Assembly: GCF_000297435.1 (NCBI RefSeq)
Contig: NZ_CAIP01000147.1
Coordinates: forward strand, 1 to 31,931
Length of the DNA stretch: 31,931 bases
DNA from: Microcystis sp. T1-4
GTDB taxonomy: Bacteria > Cyanobacteriota > Cyanobacteriia > Cyanobacteriales > Microcystaceae
Direction of reading: 5' to 3'
Numbering within the stretch: the first letter of the stretch is position 1; every line of letters starts with the position of its first letter. The notes under the pieces are model-generated. The model was not told the origin of the DNA. It did no database searches and saw only the letters and a list, made by a program, of their open reading frames with translations. Position numbers and translations under genes: made by a program. Below are positions 1 through 8,448 of the stretch, piece by piece.

Positions 1-43
1 AAATATACAGATAAGTTTTTTGAAAAGTGGAAAGGAGGCACTC

Positions 44-87
44 GGCACATCCCCCCGCTTCCCTCTAGGGTGGGGACTTCCCGTGCC
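44..87 (-). terminator. Hairpin downstream of smpB, possible terminator
   Basis: GGCAC (44-48) pairs with GTGCC (83-87), and an inner C-run (51-56) can pair with GGGG (72-75). The hairpin lies just past the smpB stop on the minus strand. No clear U-tract follows it, so termination is only a guess. Confidence 0.35.
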
Positions 88-95
88 ATATTTTG

Positions 96-560
96 TTAAC
101 GCTTCATCGCTCGCGCCATATCCCGTTGATCCTGACGACGTTTCAAATCTTCGCGTTTATCGTGTAATTTCTTGCCTCTACCGAGGCCAATGCTGATTTT
201 TACCCAACTACCTTTAAAATACATCTTTAAAGGCACAAGAGTTAAGCCTTTCTGTTCCACTTGACCGATGAGTTTGCTGATTTCCTTTTTGTGCATCAAC
301 AATTTTCTCGTCCGGCGCGGATCGTGATTAAAATATTCGCTACTCTGTTCGTAGGGGGAAATATGAACATTAATTAACACCGCTTCACCATTGCGGACTA
401 AAACGTAACCATCCCGCAGGTTCACCTTACCGGCGCGCACAGATTTAACCTCTGTCCCCAGTAACTGCACCCCCGCTTCAAAAGTCTCTAAAATCTCGTA
501 GAGATGGCGTGCTTGCCGGTTGTCACTGATAATTTTGATTTTGTCGTCTTGATTAGCCAT
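96..560 (-). CDS. smpB: SsrA-binding protein SmpB
   Basis: SmpB binds the tRNA-like domain of tmRNA and brings it to stalled ribosomes for trans-translation in the cytoplasm. The 154-residue product has the usual family length. It shows the family's beta-barrel core (ARHLYEILETFEAGVQLLGTE near residues 17-37, then SVRAGKVNLRDGYV) and the basic C-terminal tail ending RRQDQRDMARAMKR, which in SmpB enters the ribosomal mRNA channel. The start is ATG at 558-560; I see no strong Shine-Dalgarno before it. It diverges from thf1, and about 300 bases holding a G-rich tandem repeat separate the two. No tmRNA gene is seen nearby. Assignment is secure. Confidence 0.97.
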   Translation of the reverse strand: MANQDDKIKIISDNRQARHLYEILETFEAGVQLLGTEVKSVRAGKVNLRDGYVLVRNGEAVLINVHISPYEQSSEYFNHDPRRTRKLLMHKKEISKLIGQVEQKGLTLVPLKMYFKGSWVKISIGLGRGKKLHDKREDLKRRQDQRDMARAMKR

Positions 561-586
561 ATAGTCAAGTGAAAAGTGAAAAAGCT

Positions 587-691
587 GTTGGGTGTTGGGG
601 TGTTGGGGTGTTGGGGTGTTAGGGTGTTAGGGTGTTAGGGTGTTAGGGTGTTAGGGTGCTAGGGTGTTGGGGTGTTAGGGTGTTGGGGTTT
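587..691 (+). repeat. G-rich octamer tandem repeat (GGGTGTTR)
   Basis: About a dozen consecutive copies of an 8-base unit, GGGTGTTG or GGGTGTTA, fill most of the smpB-thf1 gap. A C-rich tract of TTCCCCA-type units follows at 701-745. This resembles the short tandemly repeated repetitive sequences known in cyanobacteria. Regular runs of three or four G on the plus strand could form G-quadruplexes. No other feature is seen in the 561-857 gap. Confidence 0.9.
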
Positions 692-857
692 TAGTTGAAA
701 TTCCCCATTTCCCCATTTCCCCACTTCCCCATTGCCCCATGCCCTATCTTACTCGCTCTTTTGCTCTCTCTGGACTGACTGCTTGCCGCTCTTTGGTAAT
801 CACCGGCCTTGTCAGGGGGAACCAGAAGGGGGAAAATGAGAGCAGTGTTAAATTTTT

Positions 858-1559
858 ATGAAGTTTGGTTCTGTGGATAAAATTCGCACCGTTTCCGATA
901 GTAAGCGTGATTTTTATACTCGCCACACCCGCCCCATCAATTCGGTGTATCGGCGCGTGGTTGAGGAATTATTAGTCGAGATGCACCTGCTCTCCGTTAA
1001 TGTAGATTTCCATTATGATCCAATTTATGCCCTCGGTGTGGTTACTTCTTTCGAGAAGTTCATGGAAGGCTATCGTCCGGGGGAGGATAAACCGAATATT
1101 TTTAATGCTTTGTGCCAAGCGGTTAACGGTAATCCCGAAGTCTATCGTCGTGATGCCGAAAATATGATCGCTATTGCCAAAGAAACTAATATTGATTCCT
1201 TGCTCTCCCAACTGCAAAACCAGGCTCTAGGTGGTGACAATCAGTTGTCGGATAGTCTAGTTTCCCTGATCAACGCGCCTAAGTTTAAGTATAGTCGCCT
1301 GTTTGCCATCGGTCTCTATACTATTTTAGCGGAAGCACAACCGGACATGATCAAGGAAAAAGAAAAACGCGAACCAATTTTGCAAAAGTTCTCAGAAATT
1401 CTCCATCTCTCCGGCGAGAAACTGCAAAAAGACCTCGATGTTTATCGCGGTAATCTTGATAAAATGGATCAGCTGCTCAAGGTGATCGAAGATGCCCTAG
1501 AAGCAGAAAAGAAAAAACGTCAACAAAAAGAACAGGAAAAACAAACCACCCTGCAATAA
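858..1559 (+). CDS. thf1: Thylakoid formation protein Thf1/Psb29
   Basis: Psb29/Thf1 is conserved in cyanobacteria and plastids and acts in photosystem II biogenesis and repair, together with FtsH proteases. The 233-residue protein carries the family signature near its N-terminus: RTVSDSKRDFYTRHTRPINS, then YRRVVEELLVEMHLLSVNVD and the YDPIYALGVVTSFEKFMEGY segment. The body is helical, and a charged C-terminal coiled coil (about 195-233, rich in K, E and Q) is usual for the family. I keep the ATG at 858. Family members often begin close to the DKIRTVSD motif, so the first five or six residues are less certain. It is transcribed alone, diverging from smpB. Confidence 0.96.
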   Translation: MKFGSVDKIRTVSDSKRDFYTRHTRPINSVYRRVVEELLVEMHLLSVNVDFHYDPIYALGVVTSFEKFMEGYRPGEDKPNIFNALCQAVNGNPEVYRRDAENMIAIAKETNIDSLLSQLQNQALGGDNQLSDSLVSLINAPKFKYSRLFAIGLYTILAEAQPDMIKEKEKREPILQKFSEILHLSGEKLQKDLDVYRGNLDKMDQLLKVIEDALEAEKKKRQQKEQEKQTTLQ

Positions 1560-1696
1560 AGGCTCTCAACCGGAAATTACCGCGTGCAGACAAGGGAATG
1601 GGGAACAGAAAAAGGATTAAATCGGCTCTCTTTCTTTACTGTTCCTTCTGACCTCGTTCTACAATTAGGATCGGCAACCCTTAATATTTATTTCCC

Positions 1697-2833
1697 GTGA
1701 CTAACTCCTCCATCACCGCACCCGTAACCGATATTTTGGCAAAAGCGCGGTCAGGGGCAAATTTATCGGCAAAAGAAGCGATTATCTTGCTAGAAACTAC
1801 CGATAACCGTTTAATTGCCCAGATTCGGGAAACGGCCGACTTTTTGCGTCGTCAACAGGTGGGAGATACCGTCACCTACGTGATCAATCGCAACATTAAT
1901 TTTAGTAACATTTGCGAGCAGCATTGCAGTTTTTGTGCATTCAGACGCGATGAAAATGAAGAGGGGGCTTTCTGGCTTAATTTAGAGGAAATTATCGCTA
2001 AAGCGGCGGATGCTGTCCGTCGTGGGGCCACAGAAATTTGTATGCAGGGAGGATTAAACCCAAAAGCCAAGATTAAGGGTAATTCCTTAGACTATTACAT
2101 CGAAATTGTTAAAAACCTGAAACAAGCTTTTCCCAACCTGCATTTACACGCTTTTTCGCCCCAAGAAGTCCAATTTATCGCTAGAGAAGACGGTTTAAGT
2201 TACGAAAAAGTTATCGCTTCCCTGCAAGAAGCAGGAGTCAATTCTCTACCGGGGACGGCTGCCGAGGTGTTAGTCGATGAGGTAAGACGGGTAATTTGTC
2301 CAGAAAAAATCGATGCTGCCACTTGGTTAGAAATAGTCGGTACTGCCCATCGCTTAGGATTACATACCACCAGTACCATGCTCTGCGGTCATATTGAAAC
2401 CCCTAGCCAACAGGTGCAGCACCTTGAAAAAATTAGAAAACAGCAAGAAATCGCCCTAGAAAATAATTATCCAGCTAAAATCACCGAATTTATTTTATTG
2501 CCTTTTGTGGGACAATCAGCCCCCAAACCCCTGAGAAATCGAGTCGGACGAGATCAACCAATTTTAGCCGATACATTAAAATTAACGGCAGTGGCGCGGA
2601 TTTATCTGGGCAATAGCATTAAAAATCATCAACCCAGTTGGGTAAAATTGGGCTTACAGGGGGCGACAGAAGCCTTAAACTGGGGTTGCAACGATCTCGG
2701 TGGCACTCTCATGGAAGAACATATTACCACTATGGCCGGGGCCGTGGGCGGTACTTGTTTGACCGTCGAGGAATTAGCAACGGCGATTAAATCCCTCGAT
2801 CGCCCCGCCCGTCAACGGGATACAATCTATTAA
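1697..2833 (+). CDS. cofH: FO synthase subunit 2, radical SAM protein CofH
   Basis: CofH uses S-adenosylmethionine and a 4Fe-4S cluster to join tyrosine with the diaminouracil intermediate. CofG then converts the product to 7,8-didemethyl-8-hydroxy-5-deazariboflavin (FO), the deazaflavin of F420 and, in cyanobacteria, an antenna chromophore of some DNA photolyases. The 378-residue protein has the radical-SAM CX3CX2C motif at C73, C77 and C80 (ICEQHCSFCAF), then EICMQGGLNP and HAFSPQEV segments typical of the CofH/MqnC group, and a C-terminal TMAGAVGG segment. The start is GTG at 1697 with no strong Shine-Dalgarno. No cofG is in the window. A MITE-like element begins two bases after the stop. 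MqnE/MqnC are the main alternatives, but the overall pattern fits CofH better. Confidence 0.93.
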   Translation: MTNSSITAPVTDILAKARSGANLSAKEAIILLETTDNRLIAQIRETADFLRRQQVGDTVTYVINRNINFSNICEQHCSFCAFRRDENEEGAFWLNLEEIIAKAADAVRRGATEICMQGGLNPKAKIKGNSLDYYIEIVKNLKQAFPNLHLHAFSPQEVQFIAREDGLSYEKVIASLQEAGVNSLPGTAAEVLVDEVRRVICPEKIDAATWLEIVGTAHRLGLHTTSTMLCGHIETPSQQVQHLEKIRKQQEIALENNYPAKITEFILLPFVGQSAPKPLRNRVGRDQPILADTLKLTAVARIYLGNSIKNHQPSWVKLGLQGATEALNWGCNDLGGTLMEEHITTMAGAVGGTCLTVEELATAIKSLDRPARQRDTIY

Positions 2834-2834
2834 C

Positions 2835-3052
2835 TAGGGTTGGCTGAATAAATGTGAAATATAGGCAAGGTAAGGGTTTTGTGGCTTTTCTTGCGAAACG
2901 GGTGCAAGGTTTTGAGAGAATCGTGCTTCAAAACCTTGCCTCTTTATCGGCGATCGCGTCCTGTAGGGGCGAAGCATTCGGGCAATAACCTATCGCTGAA
3001 ACCGTAGATTTCCTATCCTAATGCTTCGCCCCTACTTTTTCAGCAGACCCTA
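2835..3052. mobile_element. MITE-like element with nested hairpins
   Basis: A 218-bp non-coding unit is bounded by imperfect inverted ends: TAGGGTTGGCTGAATAA on the left and the complement of TAGGGTCTGCTGAAAAA on the right. Inside are a perfect 12-bp hairpin (GCAAGGTTTTGA at 2904-2915 with its complement at 2928-2939) and a perfect 16-bp inverted repeat (GTAGGGGCGAAGCATT at 2963-2978 with its complement at 3020-3035). Another end-like copy, TAGGGTTTGCTGAAAG, sits at 3055-3070 in direct orientation, which suggests nested or tandem insertion. It fills the cofH-purM convergent gap. Confidence 0.7.
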
Positions 3053-3082
3053 AGTAGGGTTTGCTGAAAGAGTTTTTGTAGC

Positions 3083-4108
3083 TTAATCAAGCCCAACAAT
3101 CTCCCCCTTGCCGGCAATCACTTCGCCGATTTGGTAGGCATTAATCCCAGAGGATTGTAGTTGATTAATAGTCGATTGCGCCAGATCCGATGGGACAATG
3201 ATCACAAAACCGATACCCATATTAAAAGTATTAAACATGGCTTCGGAATTAACCGATCCCATCTGGGCTAACCAGTGAAAAATCGGCAAAATTGGCCAAC
3301 TTTCGCGGTAAATCTGCACAGAATGCCCTTTACCTAAGCAGCGGGGCAAATTTTCCGGGATGCCACCCCCGGTAATGTGGGCCATGGCGTGAATATCTAA
3401 CCCAGAGCGCAGCAGTTCCAGCACAGGTTTAACATAAAGTCTAGTGGGAGTTAACAAAACTTCACCTAAGCTAGAGCCGGTCAAAATTTCGGGGCAATCT
3501 TGCCAATTTAAGCCCTGGGTGTCGATAATCTTACGAACAAGACTAAAACCGTTACTGTGAACCCCACTACTGGCTAAACCGATAGCCACATCGCCGATTT
3601 GCACCTTACTGCCGTCGAGTAATTGACTTTTTTCGACAATACCGACGCAAAAACCCGCTAAATCGTACTCTCCGGCCGAATAAAACCCCGGCATCTCCGC
3701 CGTTTCCCCTCCCAAAAGAGTACAACCACTATCACGACAGGCCCTAGCGATTCCCGATACCACCGCCGCTAACTGTGACGCTTCCAGTTTACCAGTGGCG
3801 AGATAATCCAAGAAAAATAAAGGTTCGGCCCCAGAGGTTAAGACATCGTTGACGCACATGGCCACGAGGTCAATTCCCACCGTATCATGGCAATTGAGAC
3901 TATGGGCAATTTTCAGCTTGGTTCCTACGCCATCAGTTCCCGATACTAACACCGGTTGCCGATAACCGGAAGGTAACTGAAAATAGCCCCCAAAACCGCC
4001 TAAACCGCCGATAACTTCAGGACGGAAGGTACTTTCCACATTTTGGCGAATTTTGTCGACAAAAGCGCGTCCCGCTTCCACATCCACGCCCGCTTCTTTA
4101 TAATCCAT
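3083..4108 (-). CDS. purM: Phosphoribosylformylglycinamidine cyclo-ligase (AIR synthetase) PurM
   Basis: PurM catalyses the ATP-dependent closure of FGAM to 5-aminoimidazole ribonucleotide, the fifth step of de novo purine synthesis, in the cytosol. The product shows SGTDGVGTKLKIA, the GIDLVAMCVND segment and LLGGETAEMPG, all hallmark PurM/PurL-superfamily motifs, and HITGGGIPENLPR in the C-terminal half. I place the start at ATG 4106-4108, giving 341 residues that begin MDYKEAGVDVEAG. The frame extends nine codons further up to a TTG at 4135, but that lacks a Shine-Dalgarno and the extra residues are not family-like. The gene converges with cofH across the MITE-like element. Confidence 0.96.
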   Translation of the reverse strand: MDYKEAGVDVEAGRAFVDKIRQNVESTFRPEVIGGLGGFGGYFQLPSGYRQPVLVSGTDGVGTKLKIAHSLNCHDTVGIDLVAMCVNDVLTSGAEPLFFLDYLATGKLEASQLAAVVSGIARACRDSGCTLLGGETAEMPGFYSAGEYDLAGFCVGIVEKSQLLDGSKVQIGDVAIGLASSGVHSNGFSLVRKIIDTQGLNWQDCPEILTGSSLGEVLLTPTRLYVKPVLELLRSGLDIHAMAHITGGGIPENLPRCLGKGHSVQIYRESWPILPIFHWLAQMGSVNSEAMFNTFNMGIGFVIIVPSDLAQSTINQLQSSGINAYQIGEVIAGKGEIVGLD

Positions 4109-4387
4109 GCCCAATTGACCGATTGTATCTCTCAAATTTTACCCAGATTTCGGTCCCATGGGAATTATAAATTGTGAATTATGAATTGGGAAGTGGGGAG
4201 GAAAGGGTGCGTGAGACGGCCAAAATTGCTGCTTTGACTCGAGGGTGACAATCCGTTGTAACGCAGCACCTATCATCGACTCATCGACTAAGTAGCCGGT
4301 TACAATTAAAGATAAAATGCAAAGAATCAGAAGTCTGCGCCACTATCTAACAATTAATTGAGATTACTTAATTAGGAGTTTAGCAAA

Positions 4388-4708
4388 ATGTCTAACGAAA
4401 CGGTCACTTATTCCCTTGAGGCTGTCTTGACAAGGATTGAGGGGAAAATCGACTTTTTACAAAGAGATGTCAACGAGCGTTTAAACAAGCTAGAGATAGG
4501 ACAATCAGAATTAAGAGGGGACATTAAAGCTTTAGATGAGCGACTAACCGCAGAAATTAAAGGGTTAACTGCAAGAGTCGCTTATCAGGAGTTTACCAAT
4601 CGGGGGATTCTGATAGCTTTGGTTGTTGCCATTTTAGGAGGAGCGGCCAAAATTTTTGGTTTTCTCCCCAATCCTTTACAGCGATCGCATAATGTTTGCA
4701 GAAATTAA
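4388..4708 (+). CDS. Small coiled-coil protein with C-terminal membrane segment
   Basis: The product is 106 residues. Residues about 8-65 are a charged amphipathic helix with heptad spacing (LTRIEGKIDFLQRDV, ERLNKLEIGQ, LDERLTAEIKGL), predicted to be coiled coil. Residues 73-95 form one hydrophobic segment rich in I, L, V, A and G, followed by a short basic tail. The build suggests a tail-anchored oligomeric membrane protein. AGGAG at 4374-4378 lies well placed before ATG 4388. Similar small proteins of unknown function are common in cyanobacteria; I do not recognise a named family. A HIP1 site lies near its 3' end. Confidence 0.75.
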   Translation: MSNETVTYSLEAVLTRIEGKIDFLQRDVNERLNKLEIGQSELRGDIKALDERLTAEIKGLTARVAYQEFTNRGILIALVVAILGGAAKIFGFLPNPLQRSHNVCRN

Positions 4709-4761
4709 CGCCCAATTGAAACGGCTAAAAAATTAAAATACTTGATCGAATGTCTTTTCTG

Positions 4762-5493
4762 TCAATCTTCTTGGGGATATTTTTCCCAAAGATCCGTGAT
4801 TTGGCGAAGACTTTGGAAGTTGCCATTACCGAGGATCAAATGATCTAGGAGAGGAATGGCTAAATAGGTAGCCCCCTGTAATAATTGTTCTGTGAGTAAA
4901 ATATCGTCTTGACTAGGCACAAGTGACCCGGTGGGGTGATTATGGGCGATAATTAACTTAGTAGCTGATTGTTTAACCACTTCTCGAAAGATTTCTCGCG
5001 GATGTACCAGTGTTTCCGTGGCTGTGCCGATAGTAATCACTTTGAGTGCGATTAACTGATTTTTGACATCGAGTAAAATAACGGCGAAACGTTCCTGAGA
5101 CTGATACATTAGTTCGTGGCCAAGGATAGCGGCAGCGGTATCAGGACTATCGATGACCATTTTTTCCGTCGGTCGTCGTTGAAAAGCTCGTTTTCCCAAT
5201 TCGATCGCCGCTAGAATAGTAGTGGCCTTAGCCGGTCCAATGCCATGAATAGCGGTTAATTCCTGGGGGTGAATATCCCTCAAAACGTCCAAAGGATCCC
5301 GACGATATTTACTCAATTCGTTGAGAATATGCTGTCCTAAACCCACCGCCGAGAGTTTGCCTTTACCTTGACCTGTAGCCAGTAAAATCGCTAATAATTC
5401 GGCGTTACTGAGGTTTTTCGCCCCGACACTGATTAAACGTTCCCTTGGTCTTTCACTGACGGGAATATCGGCAATTCTTAAGCTGTAGGTCAT
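4762..5493 (-). CDS. radC: RadC family JAMM-domain protein
   Basis: The 243-residue product has an N-terminal UPF0758/RadC region with a helix-hairpin-helix (AIHGIGPAKATTILAAIELG, 81-100). A C-terminal JAB1/MPN domain carries an intact JAMM metal site, H184-x-H186-x7-S194-x2-D197 (HNHPTGSLVPSQDD). These residues bind zinc in JAMM proteases, but the biochemical role of RadC in bacteria is unsettled and the old DNA-repair name is not well supported. Chromosomal copies such as this are conserved in cyanobacteria. The start is ATG at 5491-5493. It lies in the same orientation as the upstream aminotransferase, separated by 94 bases. Confidence 0.95.
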   Translation of the reverse strand: MTYSLRIADIPVSERPRERLISVGAKNLSNAELLAILLATGQGKGKLSAVGLGQHILNELSKYRRDPLDVLRDIHPQELTAIHGIGPAKATTILAAIELGKRAFQRRPTEKMVIDSPDTAAAILGHELMYQSQERFAVILLDVKNQLIALKVITIGTATETLVHPREIFREVVKQSATKLIIAHNHPTGSLVPSQDDILLTEQLLQGATYLAIPLLDHLILGNGNFQSLRQITDLWEKYPQED

Positions 5494-5587
5494 GGAAGTG
5501 GCAAGCTACCGCGATAAAATTCCATCATAATCGCAATTTTAGTCAGTGCCTAGAGGGATTTGGCCGGTTCAGGGGGAAAAATTCTCC

Positions 5588-6775
5588 TCACTGATAGCGA
5601 ATTCCCGCATCTTCGAGGCGCTGTAAAGCTTCCCCTAATCGCGGGATATCGGCAATTAAACTGACGCGCACATAACCTTCCCCTCCCTCTCCAAAAGCAT
5701 TGCCCGGAGTGACAACAACACCAGTTTTTTGCAGGACACTGAGGGCAAAATCCGTGGAAGTCATACCGACGCTACAGGGGACCCAGAGATACATTGTCGC
5801 CTTAGAGGGGGGAATATCCCAACCTAATTGTCCCAAACCTTTGATTAAAAAATCTCGTCGCTGCCGGTATCTTTCCTGTACTTGTTTGACGTATTCATCC
5901 GGCAGTTGTAGGGCGGTTTCGGCCGCTTTTTGGATAACGGAAAAGATGCCATAATCGAGATTGGTTTTCAGGGTGCGTAACCCTTGAATAATATCGGAAT
6001 TGCCCACGACAAAACCGACGCGCCACCCGGCCATATTATAGGTTTTCGAGAGGGTATGAAATTCGACACTAATCTCTTTTGCCCCCGGAATTTCTAATAA
6101 ACTGGTGGGCTGATAACCATCAAAACTCAATTCAGCATAACAGAGATCGTGGACGAGCATAATCTCATAGTGCCGGGCCCAAGCAACGATTCTTTCAAAA
6201 AATTCCCGGGGGGCAATGGCGGCGGTGGGGTTACTGGGATAGTTAAAATAGAGGATTTTCGCCTGTTTAGCCACATCTTCGGGGATAGAATCGATATCTA
6301 TCAGCCAATCCTGTTCCGCTTTTAAAATGATCGGGTATAGCGTCGCCCCGGCAATCAAGGGACCGCGAAAATGGGCGGGATAGGCGGGACTGGGAACTAA
6401 GACCACATCGCCGGGGTTAACATAAGCTAGGGCGAGGTGAGATAGGCCCTCTTTGGAACCGAGCAGGGGTAAAGCTTCGTTATCGGGATTGAGTTCCACA
6501 CCATAAGAGCGATAATACCACTTAGCGATCGCCTCTCGGAAACTGGCGGTTCCTTCAAAGGGTGGATAACCGTGAAATTGGGGGGTTTCAAAAGCTTGAA
6601 TGGCCGCTTCGATAACTGGACGCGGGGCAGCACCGTCCGGATTGCCCATACCTAAATCGATTAAATCTAGTCCTTCTTTGCGGGCTAAGGCTTTTAATTC
6701 ATCCAAGCGGGCGAAAACGTAGGGGGGTAAGGCACTTAATCGCTTGGCGCGGCTATTCGTCCAATTTACACTCAT
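5588..6775 (-). CDS. Class I/II PLP aminotransferase (AlaC/DapL-like)
   Basis: The 395-residue protein is a fold-type I aminotransferase. Visible features are LGMGNPDGAAPRPV (41-54), the GSKEGLSHLALAYVNPGD segment (106-123), YPSNPTAA (179-186) and the PLP lysine K244 in HTLSKTYNMAGWRVGF. The GNPDG and NMAGWR motifs place it with enzymes variously annotated as alanine/aspartate aminotransferase or LL-diaminopimelate aminotransferase. I cannot fix the amino donor from sequence alone; a glutamate-pyruvate (AlaC-type) role is plausible. The ATG start at 6773-6775 gives the usual length. It stands alone, upstream of radC on the same strand. Confidence 0.9.
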   Translation of the reverse strand: MSVNWTNSRAKRLSALPPYVFARLDELKALARKEGLDLIDLGMGNPDGAAPRPVIEAAIQAFETPQFHGYPPFEGTASFREAIAKWYYRSYGVELNPDNEALPLLGSKEGLSHLALAYVNPGDVVLVPSPAYPAHFRGPLIAGATLYPIILKAEQDWLIDIDSIPEDVAKQAKILYFNYPSNPTAAIAPREFFERIVAWARHYEIMLVHDLCYAELSFDGYQPTSLLEIPGAKEISVEFHTLSKTYNMAGWRVGFVVGNSDIIQGLRTLKTNLDYGIFSVIQKAAETALQLPDEYVKQVQERYRQRRDFLIKGLGQLGWDIPPSKATMYLWVPCSVGMTSTDFALSVLQKTGVVVTPGNAFGEGGEGYVRVSLIADIPRLGEALQRLEDAGIRYQ

Positions 6776-6875
6776 TACTTCTTGGCTTACTGATCGAGGT
6801 AATCTACCATTATGGCACGAGTGTATGGCTAATTTAGCAGTTAAGCTGTTCGTAATTTAAATTGCTTGTTGAGAC

Positions 6876-6903
6876 GAGGCAAGAGGCAAGAGGCAAGAGG
6901 CAA
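6876..6903 (+). repeat. GAGGCAA heptamer repeat, four units
   Basis: Four consecutive copies of GAGGCAA form a cyanobacterial-type heptanucleotide tandem repeat. It lies in the 377-base gap (6776-7152) between the divergent aminotransferase and glcE. The rest of the gap is AT-rich, with a CTCCTCACTCCTCA tract at about 7125-7138 just before glcE. I see no convincing gene or terminator in it. Confidence 0.85.
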
Positions 6904-7152
6904 AAGGATAATTTTCCCTTTAACCTTTCGCTTTTTCCCTACATTTGCCGAAAATTTTTTGATTTATGCAAGAGAGCTTTTTTACTGCTTCAGTATGACT
7001 GGAATTGCCCGACATCGGAGATGGGGAGCCAAACTAAGGTAATCTGATTAACAGAGGCCCAAAATTACTGATTAGCCCCAGCATTACCCCCATTCTTCTG
7101 GATTATCGGCCGGTAAGTCCTGACTCCTCACTCCTCAATTCTTTTGTCAAAT

Positions 7153-8439
7153 ATGACTGCGATTGCTGTTCAGATAACTTCTATTTTACCCCCCGACACG
7201 ACGGTTATTGCCTGGCCACAAGTGCCAAAAGAGGAACAAGAAAGATTATCAAGGGCAATTAGGGGCAAAAGTCCTGAAATTATAGTCTATCCCGCTAATA
7301 CGGCCGCTTTAGCCTCTCTGGTGCGTTTTGCCAACGAAAATCGTCTGTCTTTATTGGCCTACGGTCAAGGCAGTAAATTAGATTGGGGTGGATTAGTCGA
7401 GTCGCCGGATATTTTAGTCAGTACCCAAAATCTCAACCGGATTATTGACCACGCTAGGGGAGATTTAACTATAACCGTGGAAGCTGGGCTTAAACTAGCA
7501 GATTTACAGGCTTTTTTAGCTCCTAGCGGTCAATTTATTCCTCTTGATCCCAGTTTCGCCCATAATGCCACGATTGGCGGTATTATGGCCACGGCCGATG
7601 CGGGAACATGGCGGCAAAGATACGGTGGAGTCCGGGATCTGATCCTAGGATTCTCCTTTATCCGTCACGATGGCGAGATTGCTAAAGCCGGAGGGCGTGT
7701 GGTGAAAAACGTGGCGGGATACGACATGATGAAGCTATTTACGGGTTCCTACGGCACTTTAGGGATTATCGATCAAATTACCCTGCGACTCTATCCCGAA
7801 ACCCCTAACTCAGAAACCCTGATAATTAGAGGAAATAGCGAAAATATTAGCAAATTGAGTCAAGTTATTCGGCAATCGTCCCTAACTCCCACCGTGGCTG
7901 AATGTTTAAACCCAGGGATGACGCAAGCACTAGGATTAGGGGAAAAAGTCGCTTTACTGCTGCGTTTTCAAAGCATTCCCGAAAGTATTAGCGAACAATC
8001 GCAACAGGTGAGTTATTTAGGACAACAGTTAGATTGTCAGACTAATTATTATCGGGATGAGGAAGAAATTTCTCTATGGCAAAGATACCGAAAAACAATG
8101 GATAATTATGACCAAGAGGGCAATTTTTTCGGCAAAATAGGATTATTACCCAGCAATTTAGCTCTAGTGATCGACCAAATTAACGGACTAGCCTCGATTA
8201 ATATTAGTAGCGGCGTGGGTAAAGTTATCTTAAAATCGGAGGAAAATCTTGACAAAATTCGCTCTTTATGCCATGGCAATCAGGGTTATTTAACGGTGTT
8301 AACCGCACCTCCATCCCTAAAAGAAAAAATTGAACCTTGGGGTTATACAGGTAACGCAATTACCATGATGAAAACCATAAAAACTAAATTCGATCCTCAA
8401 GGTATTTTTAGTCCTGAACGCTTTCTTAACAAAATCTAA
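7153..8439 (+). CDS. glcE: Glycolate dehydrogenase FAD-binding subunit GlcE
   Basis: GlcE is a flavoprotein subunit of the glycolate dehydrogenase complex (GlcD-GlcE-GlcF), which oxidises photorespiratory glycolate to glyoxylate. The protein has a PCMH-type FAD-binding domain: IIVYPANTAALASLVRFANE, the LAYGQGSKLDWGG loop, the DLTITVEAGLKLADLQAFL stretch, the glycine-rich NATIGGIMATADAG, and GGRVVKNVAGYDMMKLFTGSYGTLGII. I choose ATG 7153 (428 residues); a TTG at 7144 would add only three residues. glcF follows after nine bases, so the two are almost surely cotranscribed. No glcD is in the window, so the catalytic partner must lie elsewhere. Confidence 0.94.
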   Translation: MTAIAVQITSILPPDTTVIAWPQVPKEEQERLSRAIRGKSPEIIVYPANTAALASLVRFANENRLSLLAYGQGSKLDWGGLVESPDILVSTQNLNRIIDHARGDLTITVEAGLKLADLQAFLAPSGQFIPLDPSFAHNATIGGIMATADAGTWRQRYGGVRDLILGFSFIRHDGEIAKAGGRVVKNVAGYDMMKLFTGSYGTLGIIDQITLRLYPETPNSETLIIRGNSENISKLSQVIRQSSLTPTVAECLNPGMTQALGLGEKVALLLRFQSIPESISEQSQQVSYLGQQLDCQTNYYRDEEEISLWQRYRKTMDNYDQEGNFFGKIGLLPSNLALVIDQINGLASINISSGVGKVILKSEENLDKIRSLCHGNQGYLTVLTAPPSLKEKIEPWGYTGNAITMMKTIKTKFDPQGIFSPERFLNKI

Positions 8440-8448
8440 TTAAAAATT

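Noticed and set aside
6862..7047. 61-codon plus-strand frame upstream of glcE
   Set aside because: It is generated by the GAGGCAA heptamer repeat and low-complexity DNA.
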